64,000 bases of DNA. Origin: Sipunculus nudus (lineage: Eukaryota > Annelida > Sipuncula > Golfingiida > Sipunculidae). Below the pieces are notes generated by a model, which had not been told where the DNA came from, searched no databases, and was given only the letters and a program-made list of their open reading frames with translations. Below, one piece after another: positions 54,686 through 63,179 of the stretch (position 1 is its first letter; the number at the start of each line of letters is the position of its first letter). The stretch covers positions 301,001-365,000 of the forward strand of contig JAPPUL010000079.1 of assembly GCA_026874595.1 (NCBI GenBank). Direction: 5' to 3'. The position numbers and the translations under genes were made by a program.

Positions 54686-55690
54686 GTGAGAAACTTTTTA
54701 CTCTATCTAAATACTCATAAAACTCCTATTATCAAAATACTTATTATTATTTTAATACTTAACTACATTATCTTTTATCTTGATATAGACTTTGACGCTG
54801 TAATTAACAACATAGCAGCTTTTAGCTTCCAATTTATTATATTTATAGTACTTGCTCTTTTAATCGTTGAATTTTTACAAATCCCCATCATAAACTCTTT
54901 AGTCTCTCCTTATAACATCAAAATGAAGCCCCTTCTCGTTTATAAAATAAACCTTATATCCGTTTTCTATCACATATTTATGCCACTTGGAAAACTAACT
55001 GGAGGCGCTATTCGATGGCATAGATTATCAAAACTTGCTAATAACAAAAAAGCTTTGTTTAACTCTATCATTTTACAAAACCTACTAGATTTGCTCCTTT
55101 ACTCTATATTTGCTTTGATAATTTTCATATTTAATAATCCTATGCAAAAAAACTTCCATAACATAAGCTACATCATATCTTCATTTTTCATCAGTATAAC
55201 ATTTATTCCTACATTTGCCATACTAAACCCTAACATTATGAACTTTATACTTAACAGAATAATCTCTCCTCTTAGTAATAAATTATTACCCTTAACCATA
55301 ACGTATAAATTAACAGCTTTTATGAATAGCATCCTTGTTTATAACCATCAGTATAAAAACATTTTTAAGGCTTTACTTTTTACCTTGATATATAGATTTG
55401 GATACTTTATTGTCTTTTACCTTCTTGCTCTTAACATAAACATATTGATCTCTCCTTTAGAACTCGTTAGCCTATTTATCGCTTCCAACCTATTATCTTT
55501 TATACCTCTACCCTTAAATGGACTTGGTACCAGAGAAATAATCTTTATCTCTTTAGCTGCTTTTTATAACATTAATCAGGTACAGGCACTCACTTTCTCT
55601 TTATCCATATTCTCTTTTGGTATAATTATTGCAGCTTTGGGGGGAGTATTAGAACTTCTTCAGCAGACTGCTTTTAGAAACTATAAATGA
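54686..55690 (+). CDS. Flippase-like / LPG synthase TM-region family membrane protein
   Basis: The 334-residue protein starts with GTG at 54686 and has about eight hydrophobic segments. It carries patterns of the UPF0104/AglD (lysylphosphatidylglycerol synthase TM region) family: HIFMPLGKLTGGAIRWHRLS near 92-111 and LSFIPLPLNGLGTREIIFISLAAFY near 272-296. Family members in cell-envelope pathways are thought to move lipid-linked molecules or make aminoacyl lipids; the soluble synthase domain is absent. It ends the plus-strand group and converges on the epimerase gene. Confidence 0.82.
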   Translation: MRNFLLYLNTHKTPIIKILIIILILNYIIFYLDIDFDAVINNIAAFSFQFIIFIVLALLIVEFLQIPIINSLVSPYNIKMKPLLVYKINLISVFYHIFMPLGKLTGGAIRWHRLSKLANNKKALFNSIILQNLLDLLLYSIFALIIFIFNNPMQKNFHNISYIISSFFISITFIPTFAILNPNIMNFILNRIISPLSNKLLPLTITYKLTAFMNSILVYNHQYKNIFKALLFTLIYRFGYFIVFYLLALNINILISPLELVSLFIASNLLSFIPLPLNGLGTREIIFISLAAFYNINQVQALTFSLSIFSFGIIIAALGGVLELLQQTAFRNYK

Positions 55691-55725
55691 TTTTAGCAAA
55701 AATTTCTAAAGTCTTATATTATAAG

Positions 55726-57126
55726 TTAATAAGTAGTAAGCTCAAAAAGCATTTTCTTAAGAGATTTTACATCGCTTGTATAAAGTCTTTCTAATAGCTT
55801 CTCAAGACCTTTTAAAAAACTAACTCCAACTTCCCGCCTCTCAAGAACATATATATCCTTATGTATAGATAATTCCTCCCGTTCCTTATCCTTGTCCCAC
55901 ATCTTTTCATGCAGCTTCTCTCCAGCTTTTAATCCCGTATACTCTATCTTTATATCTTTATATAAGTTTGGTTTGTATATCTTAATTAAAAGCCTTGCAA
56001 GATCGTATATTAAGACAGGTTTGCCCATGTTTAAAACAAATATCTCCCCTCCAACGCTCATTGAACATGCTTGAATCACAAGCTGGGAAGCCTCTGATAT
56101 GCTCATGAAATAACGACTTGCCCTTTTATCTGTAACCGTTATTGGGCCTCCAAGCTCTATTTGTTTCTTAAATAAGGGCACCACACTACCTCGACTACCA
56201 AGTACATTTCCAAAACGTACTGCACAATATTTAGTCCCTCCTCCATTCCCTGCGTAATATAACATCAAAAGTTCTACGACGCGCTTTGTTGCTCCCATCA
56301 CATTACTTGGCCGTACCGCCTTGTCTGTTGATATTAATACAAATCTTTTAACACCATAAACTTCACTAAGCTTTAGCAAGTTTAATGTCCCGCCTACGTT
56401 ATTATGTATTGCCTCCTTTATATGACTCTCCATCAAATTAACATGTTTATGCGCTGCCGCATGGAATATAACATCTGGTTTAGCATTTACAAAAACTTCC
56501 TCCAACAGATTATAGTCTACTATGTTTACTAACCTATAGCTTATTTTTAGACTTTTATAATGTTGCTTCACTTCTGTATAGGTGCTATATATACTATTTT
56601 CTCCACGACCAAGCAATATTAACTCTCTCGGATTTAAACTGCCTAGCAATATACTAAGCTCTTTACCTATACTGCCTCCTGCACCTGTTACCAAAACCCG
56701 TTTGCCGCTTATTGTTTTTACTATGTCTTTTAATTTTAATGTAAGACGCGATTCTTTAAATATATCACCAAGCTCTATCTCACTAAGCGGATACCTTATC
56801 TTTGTATCCTTATCTAGAAAATGATAGTAGCCCGGTACTATATTTATTCGTATATCGCACTCCAATAGCTTATTTAATATCTTATAGACTGTTGCCCCTG
56901 TTGCATGCGGTATTGATATTATTACATAATCTATTTCTTTTTTATATATTATATCCGGTAGCTCTTCTGTTGTCCCGTGTATTCGACGTGTATTTAATTC
57001 TTTGCCCTGTTTTTCTTTTGCGTCGTCTAAATACCCTATCAAGTTGTATTTTGTGTTACTTATTATGTCTGCACCTACTATCTTACCACTTTCCCCGGCT
57101 CCTATTATCAGTACATTGTTTCTCAC
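55726..57126 (-). CDS. CapD/FlaA1-type nucleotide-sugar 4,6-dehydratase/epimerase
   Basis: The 466-residue protein has two Rossmann parts: an N-terminal CoA-binding-like one (IIGAGESGKIVG near 6-17) and the SDR domain from about 140 (LVTGAGGSIGKELS near 144, FHAAAHKHVNLMESH near 220, STDKAVRPSNVMGATKRVVE near 263). This fits the WbpM/CapD/PglF group that acts on UDP-GlcNAc in polysaccharide or glycan synthesis. The usual four N-terminal membrane helices are missing: the protein starts directly with the CoA-binding part, so it is predicted soluble. It lies 15 bp after the mnmE stop in transcription order. Confidence 0.88.
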   Translation of the reverse strand: MRNNVLIIGAGESGKIVGADIISNTKYNLIGYLDDAKEKQGKELNTRRIHGTTEELPDIIYKKEIDYVIISIPHATGATVYKILNKLLECDIRINIVPGYYHFLDKDTKIRYPLSEIELGDIFKESRLTLKLKDIVKTISGKRVLVTGAGGSIGKELSILLGSLNPRELILLGRGENSIYSTYTEVKQHYKSLKISYRLVNIVDYNLLEEVFVNAKPDVIFHAAAHKHVNLMESHIKEAIHNNVGGTLNLLKLSEVYGVKRFVLISTDKAVRPSNVMGATKRVVELLMLYYAGNGGGTKYCAVRFGNVLGSRGSVVPLFKKQIELGGPITVTDKRASRYFMSISEASQLVIQACSMSVGGEIFVLNMGKPVLIYDLARLLIKIYKPNLYKDIKIEYTGLKAGEKLHEKMWDKDKEREELSIHKDIYVLERREVGVSFLKGLEKLLERLYTSDVKSLKKMLFELTTY

Positions 57127-57141
57127 CTTGCTTTGCTCCAG

Positions 57142-58554
57142 CTACTTGCCTACACAGAATTTATCGAATATATTATCTATTACCCTCTCCGATGTCGTAT
57201 GCTCCCCTACAAGCTCATCTAAACTAGATAAGGCACCCATAAGTTCAAGAGAGATAAACTCATACCCTGCCCCATTAGAAAGCAGCTTCTCGACTTCTTT
57301 TATACCAGCACAGCAGACTCTTAACAAACTTGATTGCCGTATATTACAATATATTTTACTCCGATTTTGTTCAACTCCTTCCTTACCACCTAGTATCAGA
57401 TCCTTAAGACCCAATTCAAACTCTTTTAACCCATACCCCTCCAAAACTGATACCGAAAAAGTATTAAACCCTTTTAATATACCATCATCCATGCCACCTT
57501 TTACTAAGTCTATCTTGTTTTTTACCAAGATTACATTTTCCTTCCCTACCCCAAGCCGTTCTAGTTCTTGCTTTATTACATCGTCATCTTTACTATAACT
57601 CTCACTACTATCCAATAACCATAAAACATAATCGGTCTCCCCCATCTTTGCATAAGAGAACTTTATACCCTCTCCTTCTATTACATCTTCTGCATCCTCC
57701 CTTACTCCCGCCGTATCCACAAGCTCCACCTCCAACTCACCCCCAAGCATCACCCTTGCATCTATATAATCTCGTGTCGTGCCAGGACTACTTGAAACTA
57801 TTGACCGACTCTTCCTTAAAAGATAGTTAAATAAAGACGACTTGCCCACGTTTGGCTTGCCCACCAATACCACCCTAACCCCAGAACGCAACCTCTCCCC
57901 CTCTTTACTATCTTTTAGCACCTTTTCTATATCATATATTATCTCGCTTAATAACTTTTTTATCTTTGTTCCAAATGGACCCTCAAGCTCCTCCTCTGGA
58001 TAGTCTATATATGCCTCAATCCCACTAAGCACATCCAACAACACACTCCTATAACCATTTATCTTATCCGATAACTCTCTCTTTAATAACCCTTGTCCAC
58101 TCTCTAATAGCTTTTCATTTCGGGCTCTTATTATCTCATCTATCGCCTCTGCTTGCAGCAAATCAACTTTTCCATTTAGATAGGCTCGCCTTGTGAATTC
58201 TCCCCTACAAGCTAATCTTACATATCCCAAATTCAGTATCTCTTCCATTATCTTATTTGGGACAAGATCTCCTCCATGGCAATGTATCTCAACTACATCC
58301 TCTCCCGTAAACGACTTTGGACCCCTCATATATACCACCAATACCTCATCTAATACTCTACCATCTACCCTACTTATTATCTTTCCATGATACATATAAC
58401 GTGAACGCAGACAGCCCACCACCTCCTCACTAATCCCTCTATAAAGATCTTCAAGTACCTTTTTCGCTTCTATACCTGATATCCGTACTATCCCTACTGC
58501 TCCAACTCCCACTGCCGTTGCCTGCGATACTATGGTATCTGTTTCCTTATCCAC
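57142..58554 (-). CDS. mnmE: MnmE, tRNA modification GTPase
   Basis: The 470-residue protein works with MnmG on the 5-carboxymethylaminomethyl modification of U34 in tRNAs. It has the N-terminal folate-binding domain (ATAVGVGAVGIVRISG near 13; FTGEDVVEIHCHGGDLV near 77), the inserted G domain (GKPNVGKSSLFNYLL near 232, DTAGVREDAED near 278, KNKIDLV near 346) and the C-terminal CVGK (residues 467-470), matching the family C-[IVL]-G-K catalytic tail. It follows khpB by 16 bp. Confidence 0.97.
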   Translation of the reverse strand: MDKETDTIVSQATAVGVGAVGIVRISGIEAKKVLEDLYRGISEEVVGCLRSRYMYHGKIISRVDGRVLDEVLVVYMRGPKSFTGEDVVEIHCHGGDLVPNKIMEEILNLGYVRLACRGEFTRRAYLNGKVDLLQAEAIDEIIRARNEKLLESGQGLLKRELSDKINGYRSVLLDVLSGIEAYIDYPEEELEGPFGTKIKKLLSEIIYDIEKVLKDSKEGERLRSGVRVVLVGKPNVGKSSLFNYLLRKSRSIVSSSPGTTRDYIDARVMLGGELEVELVDTAGVREDAEDVIEGEGIKFSYAKMGETDYVLWLLDSSESYSKDDDVIKQELERLGVGKENVILVKNKIDLVKGGMDDGILKGFNTFSVSVLEGYGLKEFELGLKDLILGGKEGVEQNRSKIYCNIRQSSLLRVCCAGIKEVEKLLSNGAGYEFISLELMGALSSLDELVGEHTTSERVIDNIFDKFCVGK

Positions 58555-58570
58555 ATCGTTTAGCCCAGAC

Positions 58571-59230
58571 TCATTTTGTCAAGAATACTTTCACCTTCTT
58601 AAATGGACCCTCACCTTCACTCCTTGTCCCTATCCCCTTCATATCTTGTAGTACTAAATGTATTACCCGTCGCGCAAATGGACTCATCGGCGGCAATATC
58701 TTACTCTGTTTATTTGCTTTGACATATTCTGCCGTCTTTAAGGCTAGGTTTTTTATACTAAGCTCCCGACGCCCGCAGTAGCCCTCTACATCTAAAAAGA
58801 TTTTCTTTCCCTTATCCTTCTTTTCTTTTTTACCACCATGTCTTTCTTTATTGAAAACCATATTTACCAGAAGTTGCATCGCTTCAAGATTATTTCCTTG
58901 CTTGCCTATTATAAGCCCAGATTCCTTGCTTGATATATCTATAAATAGCACTTCTTCTGTTTCGTCCTTCACTTCTATTTCTACTTCTATACTCATATGT
59001 TTAAATAAATCTTCTAGATACCGCTTTACCTTATTTGCCTCTTTACTATACTTTTGTTCCTCATAAAATACTTTTACTTTTACAAGCTTCTCCTTCTTAA
59101 ATCCAAAAAAACCTACCTTCCCCTGCTCTATTAATTCTACCTTGAGCTGGTCCTTTGTCAAATTAAGTGTCTCAAGAGCCAAATTAACCGCCTCCTCCTT
59201 TGTCTTACCTTCAAATTCTTTTACTAGCAT
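58571..59230 (-). CDS. khpB: KhpB/Jag, RNA-binding protein
   Basis: The 219-residue protein has a Jag-N domain (LVKEFEGKTKEEAVNLALETL, then GKVGFFGFKKEKLVKVKV near 40), a KH domain (ESGLIIGKQGNNLEAMQLLV near 107, with the GKQG loop) and an R3H domain (FARRVIHLVLQDMKGIGTRSEGEGPFKKV near 186). Jag/KhpB is a cytosolic RNA-binding protein that acts on cell elongation and division, often beside yidC as here. It is the usual gene between yidC and mnmE. Confidence 0.94.
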   Translation of the reverse strand: MLVKEFEGKTKEEAVNLALETLNLTKDQLKVELIEQGKVGFFGFKKEKLVKVKVFYEEQKYSKEANKVKRYLEDLFKHMSIEVEIEVKDETEEVLFIDISSKESGLIIGKQGNNLEAMQLLVNMVFNKERHGGKKEKKDKGKKIFLDVEGYCGRRELSIKNLALKTAEYVKANKQSKILPPMSPFARRVIHLVLQDMKGIGTRSEGEGPFKKVKVFLTK

Positions 59231-59383
59231 ATTCCCTCCTAAGCCTTTTCTTTAATTAATTTAGTATAACATCCTTCCCCTCTAACTTTCCCTCTAAAAC
59301 CTCTTTAGTAGCGTACCTTTTTCTAATCCCCTCCTTTTTAACCCTCCCCTTTTTAATCCAACATCCTTATTCATCCATACCCT

Positions 59384-61486
59384 TTATTTGCCCTTTGCTT
59401 TCGCTCTCATATTCGTATACAATTGTTGCCCTATTTGTAATAAGTTTTGTACCGTCCAGTACAATACCAGCCCCGAGGGCATTGACCAAAATATAAATAA
59501 GAACAAGACCGGCATCATATATTGCATCATCTTTGCTGTCTGCCCCTTCGGATCTCCTCCCATCCCCATTCCTGGTGTCGATTGAGGCATGAATTTCATC
59601 TGCACCACCGACGTCAACGTCATTATTATTGGCAGTATATTTAAATCATTTGTTAGTATCAAAGGAACATGCGCTACTGTGTCGGGCGACGATAAGTCGT
59701 TTATCCATAAAAATTTACTGTTCTTTAACTCAAGTAGGTGCGGTACCACACTCCATAACGCAAAAAATACCGGCAGCTGCAACAACATCGGTAAACAGCC
59801 TCCTAACGGATTTATACCTTCTTTTTTGTATAAGGCCATAAGCTCCTTTTGTTGTTTTTGTTTATCATTCTTATATTTTTTCTCAAGCTCTTTTAATTTC
59901 GGTTGCAGTTGCGACATCTTTTGTGTTGCTGTTAGACTCTTCTTTGTAAGCGGATGCAACAATATCTTTAGTACTATAGTTAAAAGCACTATCGATACCC
60001 CAAAATTACTTACCACATATTTATACGAACTAAACAAAAACCACTCTATTCCCCATTCCAATGGCTTTATAAAGGGTACCCAACTCCTATCTCGGACCTT
60101 TATTAAATCATACTTTTCATATTCGGAAGCCGTTAGTAACGAGCGTGTCTTAGGTCCTACAAATACTTTTAGATGATAATCCTTATATCCACCCCCCTCC
60201 AAATATATCTTCTCAAATCCAACCCCTATAACCTCTTTGTTCTCTTTTACCTTTACCTCACTTTCCCAAAATAGAAAACTTGTACTCTTCTTGAATTCTC
60301 CATTATATATCTCTCCAAAATAGGAGCCTTTATCCCAGCGCATAGCTTTCTCACCACCCGCTCGCTCTTTTATGCTCCACTCCGGGATTATACTAACCAT
60401 CAGGTATCTACTGTCAAGACTCACCCATTTGAAATTCCTAAAACCTTCAAGACCCTTTTCTACTATCTCTTCTTCTGTACTAAAATCATCGTATTCTTTC
60501 AAATATGCACTCTGGATTTGAAGATCATAGCTTGATTTCTTCTCTTCACTATAGTAAGGACCAAGGCTTTCTCCCCAATGCACTCTGATACTCGCATTCT
60601 TCTCCTTAGATTCATTGTTACCTACTACTTGAGCCTCATTCGATAAGTTTATTACTCGAAAATCTAGCCCAAATCCATAATCCCTATCTGATATCATATA
60701 GGCCTTTATTATTTCTATATCACGTGAGCTTATCCCCTCTCCCCCTTTAGATTCAAGTACCTTATATTGTGACGCAAATAGCACTATCTGATAATTCCTA
60801 TCTTTGCTTTCTTTCTCAAGCAAAACCCTCCCTAAATTACTCTTTACTACATCAAAATATTTTGTGTAATCACTTAACGTCCCCTTATCCAGTATCGACA
60901 GCTTTTTCCCTTCTGATTTGTAACTATATATACCATAATCATACACCGATTTTAATTTAGCATTTAAGCCTCTTGCCCCTACAAAGCTTGTTGCAAATGG
61001 AAGAACTTCTTCTTCTCTTTCATCAAATACCGCCTCTATTAATTTGCCTGCGTTGTCTTTATAGTTCTTTAGCTTTACTCTTCTTATCGCCCCATCCAAA
61101 CTCGTAAATTTAATCTTATATACTTCATTCTCTACCAAAAAATCTGTTGCCTTTGAAAGCCCTACTTCAGCTAGATTATTCTCTTTGGAAGGAATTACCA
61201 TCTTCCCAACATAATCTTTAAGATAACTCTCTTCCTTGCTTAAACCACTCCCTTGCTCATCTTTAACCCCTCCTTCGTTCTTATCTCCTTCTACCTTTAT
61301 TCTCTTTTTACCTTCTAATTCTTCTTCTAATTCTTCTTTTGAGCCTTCTTTTCTTTCTTCTTTAGTAACATCACTTTGACCCTCTCTTCTATCTGACTCT
61401 TTTGGCGGTTTGGGACCAAAGACTGTTAGTACTATAAATACAAATATAAACGATAGTAATATTGCTAGTATTGTATTTCTATCCAT
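59384..61486 (-). CDS. yidC: YidC, membrane protein insertase
   Basis: The 700-residue protein has an N-terminal membrane helix (NTILAILLSFIFVFIVLTVFG), an unusually long, charged linker (about 25-90), the periplasmic beta domain (about 110-470) and the conserved insertase core with five helices (VSIVLLTIVLKILLHPLTKKS near 505, the coiled KEKKYKNDKQKQQKELMALYK segment, GCLPMLLQLPVFFALW, PVLFLFIFWSMPSGLVLYW). YidC inserts proteins into the inner membrane. It is longer than in E. coli (548) because of the linker. It stands in the rpmH-rnpA-yidD-yidC order. Confidence 0.97.
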   Translation of the reverse strand: MDRNTILAILLSFIFVFIVLTVFGPKPPKESDRREGQSDVTKEERKEGSKEELEEELEGKKRIKVEGDKNEGGVKDEQGSGLSKEESYLKDYVGKMVIPSKENNLAEVGLSKATDFLVENEVYKIKFTSLDGAIRRVKLKNYKDNAGKLIEAVFDEREEEVLPFATSFVGARGLNAKLKSVYDYGIYSYKSEGKKLSILDKGTLSDYTKYFDVVKSNLGRVLLEKESKDRNYQIVLFASQYKVLESKGGEGISSRDIEIIKAYMISDRDYGFGLDFRVINLSNEAQVVGNNESKEKNASIRVHWGESLGPYYSEEKKSSYDLQIQSAYLKEYDDFSTEEEIVEKGLEGFRNFKWVSLDSRYLMVSIIPEWSIKERAGGEKAMRWDKGSYFGEIYNGEFKKSTSFLFWESEVKVKENKEVIGVGFEKIYLEGGGYKDYHLKVFVGPKTRSLLTASEYEKYDLIKVRDRSWVPFIKPLEWGIEWFLFSSYKYVVSNFGVSIVLLTIVLKILLHPLTKKSLTATQKMSQLQPKLKELEKKYKNDKQKQQKELMALYKKEGINPLGGCLPMLLQLPVFFALWSVVPHLLELKNSKFLWINDLSSPDTVAHVPLILTNDLNILPIIMTLTSVVQMKFMPQSTPGMGMGGDPKGQTAKMMQYMMPVLFLFIFWSMPSGLVLYWTVQNLLQIGQQLYTNMRAKAKGK

Positions 61487-61623
61487 TTGTTCTTTTGTCT
61501 CTCCTACTTTCTATCTCTTCACAGCTTCTATAAAGCTCTTATATAAAGCTTTAAGCCCATAGAAAACTATATCCTTTTTACCTTACTTTTAATACTTTTA
61601 ATAATTATTGTCCCTTTTATAAG

Positions 61624-61836
61624 CTACTTCAAAAGATCATAACCACCTGGATGATATGGATGACACTTTAATAACCGTTTTAAGGAAAGGTACAAGGCCC
61701 TTATGAAGCTATACTTTTCAAACGCTTGCCTTGCATATTCTGAGCAGGTAGGATAAAATCGACATGATGGCGGCAGCATCGGAGATATATACCTTTGATA
61801 GCCCTTTATTAGGCTTACGACCCCTCTCCTTAACAT
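61624..61836 (-). CDS. yidD: YidD, membrane protein insertion efficiency factor
   Basis: The 70-residue protein has the family pattern: [26 protein letters not shown] and [13 protein letters not shown], with the conserved cysteines. It is a small inner-membrane-associated protein that assists YidC insertion. It overlaps the end of rnpA by 7 bp. Confidence 0.96.
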   Translation of the reverse strand: MLRRGVVSLIKGYQRYISPMLPPSCRFYPTCSEYARQAFEKYSFIRALYLSLKRLLKCHPYHPGGYDLLK

Positions 61837-62231
61837 CGCCTCTTTGCCACTCCCCCTCTATCTACATACACCGCCTTCTCCCTCTTCTCCCTCTTTTCTC
61901 TTCTACTTATCTCGTTTATCAACATTCTAACACCTCTTGCCTTCCCATTATAACCAACTGTCTCATTTGATACCTTTACTATCATTATATCCAAGCCTTT
62001 TAGCAGCCGCTTATCTTCCCTTACCACTTCCTTTATTACACGTTTTTCATAATTCCTACTTACCGCATTCCCCAGCCCACGCCTTATCGATACTGCTATC
62101 CTTGGAAATCTCATAGAATTCTTTCTATATATTCCTAAGTAATCTAACTTCCTTACACGCTTGCCTTCTTTGCAGAGCCTACTTACCTCTCCTCCCTTTA
62201 ACCCCAAAACCTTTACCAATCCCTCAAGCAT
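61830..62231 (-). CDS. rnpA: RnpA, protein part of ribonuclease P
   Basis: The 133-residue protein has the RnpA signature [27 protein letters not shown] (near 43-70; the canonical RNR box is a variant here, SRNYEKR) and the FDIMIV-like LDIMIVKVS near 80. RnpA helps the RNase P RNA bind pre-tRNA. The ribosome binding site before its ATG is weak, and the first 15 residues are not family sequence, so the true start may be slightly downstream. Confidence 0.92.
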   Translation of the reverse strand: MLEGLVKVLGLKGGEVSRLCKEGKRVRKLDYLGIYRKNSMRFPRIAVSIRRGLGNAVSRNYEKRVIKEVVREDKRLLKGLDIMIVKVSNETVGYNGKARGVRMLINEISRREKREKREKAVYVDRGGVAKRRC

Positions 62232-62400
62232 CCTGTCTCAACCTCATTATAAGCCATCCTCAATTGCTAATCTCCCAATTGCTAATCTTTTTTTTACTTT
62301 TAAGTATATCAATAGCCTCTCATGCCTCCCCATCCCCCCCCCTTGCCCTCTTGCCTTTTCCTCTCTAACGATTTAACACGATAAAACATTTGCTTATCTT

Positions 62401-62456
62401 CTACTCTTCCTTACCTACTCTTCCTTACCTACTTTTCCTTACCTACTTTTCTTCTC
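62401..62456 (-). repeat. 14-bp repeat, four copies, between rpmH and rnpA
   Basis: Four tandem 14-bp copies (62401, 62415, 62429, 62443), the first two identical (CTACTCTTCCTTAC on the plus strand), the third with one change and the fourth diverged at its end. On the minus strand each intact copy carries AAGGAA. It begins 8 bases after the rpmH stop and lies 170 bp before rnpA. Confidence 0.92.
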
Positions 62457-62464
62457 ACTAGCAT

Positions 62465-62623
62465 TTACTTCTTATGCCGTCGCTCATCCGATACTGTTAA
62501 CTTCTTTCGGCCCTTCCTCCTTCGACGACGCAATACCTCCTGCCCAGAGCTCGTTTGCATTCGCTTCATAAATCCGAACTTTCTAGATCTTTTTAGCTTA
62601 CTAGGCTGATATGTCCTTTTCAA
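62465..62623 (-). CDS. rpmH: Ribosomal protein L34
   Basis: The 52-residue protein reads [19 protein letters not shown] at its start and ends in a basic tail ([16 protein letters not shown]), the L34 pattern of a 50S exit-tunnel protein. The start is a TTG at 62623, with GGAG upstream. It is a little longer than usual (44-46) because of the VSDERRHKK tail. It heads the rpmH-rnpA-yidD-yidC-khpB-mnmE group. Confidence 0.96.
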   Translation of the reverse strand: MKRTYQPSKLKRSRKFGFMKRMQTSSGQEVLRRRRRKGRKKLTVSDERRHKK

Positions 62624-62727
62624 CTTCTTACTCCATTATTTATTAAAACTTAAGACCCTTTATACAGGCAATTTAAGCATTTTAAAGCCTCATCATCTTG
62701 CCTTTCCTAGCTTTATCTTAATTTAAC
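62624..62727 (-). other. Leader region of rpmH
   Basis: About 100 bases between the promoter and the TTG. No ORF or strong hairpin was seen. Confidence 0.4.
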
Positions 62728-62756
62728 AATCTAATAATATTAATTCTCCATGTCAA
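62728..62756 (-). promoter_or_regulatory. Sigma-70 promoter of the rpmH group
   Basis: On the minus strand TTGACA (62756-62751), a 17-base spacer and TAGATT (62733-62728). The -35 box is perfect and the -10 box has four of six consensus bases. Transcription should start near 62721, giving a leader of about 100 bases before rpmH. Confidence 0.7.
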
Positions 62757-62874
62757 CTAAATTTATATCTTTATAAATTTACATGCCCTTATATCGCTAA
62801 CCTACTTTTTACCGCATTATATACTCTCTCCTACAGCAATTACAATCCTTCTGCTTTATTCTCCTGCTGCTTTA

Positions 62875-62958
62875 TGCCCAGAGCCGGACTTGAACCGGCA
62901 CGATCTATAGATCAAGGGATTTTAAGTCCCTAGTGTCTACCAATTCCACCATCCGGGC
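62875..62958 (-). tRNA. tRNA-Leu (anticodon TAA)
   Basis: 84 bases forming a cloverleaf: acceptor GCCCGGA pairs with TCTGGGC (one G-T), anticodon stem AGGGA/TCCCT with loop CTTAAAA (anticodon TAA), long variable arm with a hairpin as in class II tRNAs, and T arm GCCGG/CCGGC with TTCAAGT. Discriminator A. CCA is not encoded. It is 11 bases downstream of tRNA-Cys and probably in the same transcript. Confidence 0.97.
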
Positions 62959-62969
62959 TTCCTTTTTTA

Positions 62970-63041
62970 AGGCGTTGGTGGGAGTCGAACCCACGATAGC
63001 GGTTTTGCAGACCGCCGCCTTAGCCACTTGGCTACAACGCC
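62970..63041 (-). tRNA. tRNA-Cys (anticodon GCA)
   Basis: 72 bases forming a cloverleaf: acceptor GGCGTTG with CAACGCC, anticodon stem GCGGT/ACCGC with loop CTGCAAA (anticodon GCA), T arm GTGGG/CCCAC with TTCGACT. The discriminator is T (U73), as required for cysteine tRNA identity. CCA is not encoded. It is the first of a two-tRNA unit with tRNA-Leu. Confidence 0.97.
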
Positions 63042-63068
63042 ACACCTTTTTTACCTTATTAGCTCTTA

Positions 63069-63096
63069 AGTATACTAAATTTATTCCCTTTGACAA
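63069..63096 (-). promoter_or_regulatory. Sigma-70 promoter of the tRNA pair
   Basis: On the minus strand TTGTCA (63096-63091), a 16-base spacer and TATACT (63074-63069). Transcription would start near 63062, about 20 bases before the 5' end of tRNA-Cys. Confidence 0.65.
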
Positions 63097-63179
63097 TATT
63101 TTTTATATCTCTATACACATTTATACCTTAATACCTTCTCTTGATTTCTAACTCTCTCCTTATCCCCTCACCCACAACC

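Noticed and set aside
52747-55690. Plus-strand group considered as recently acquired DNA
   Set aside because: The different composition matches hemW and the other plus-strand genes, so strand bias explains it; no mobile-element genes, tRNA junction or repeats flank the group.
62401-62456. Repeat array considered as CRISPR
   Set aside because: The 14-bp units are directly joined, without spacers, and no cas genes are present.
62624-62874. Possible replication origin upstream of rpmH
   Set aside because: No DnaA-box cluster and no dnaA gene. The region is explained by a sigma-70 promoter and a leader.
62905-63096. 63-codon frame across the two tRNA genes
   Set aside because: It runs through tRNA-Cys and tRNA-Leu, which fold perfectly; not a protein gene.
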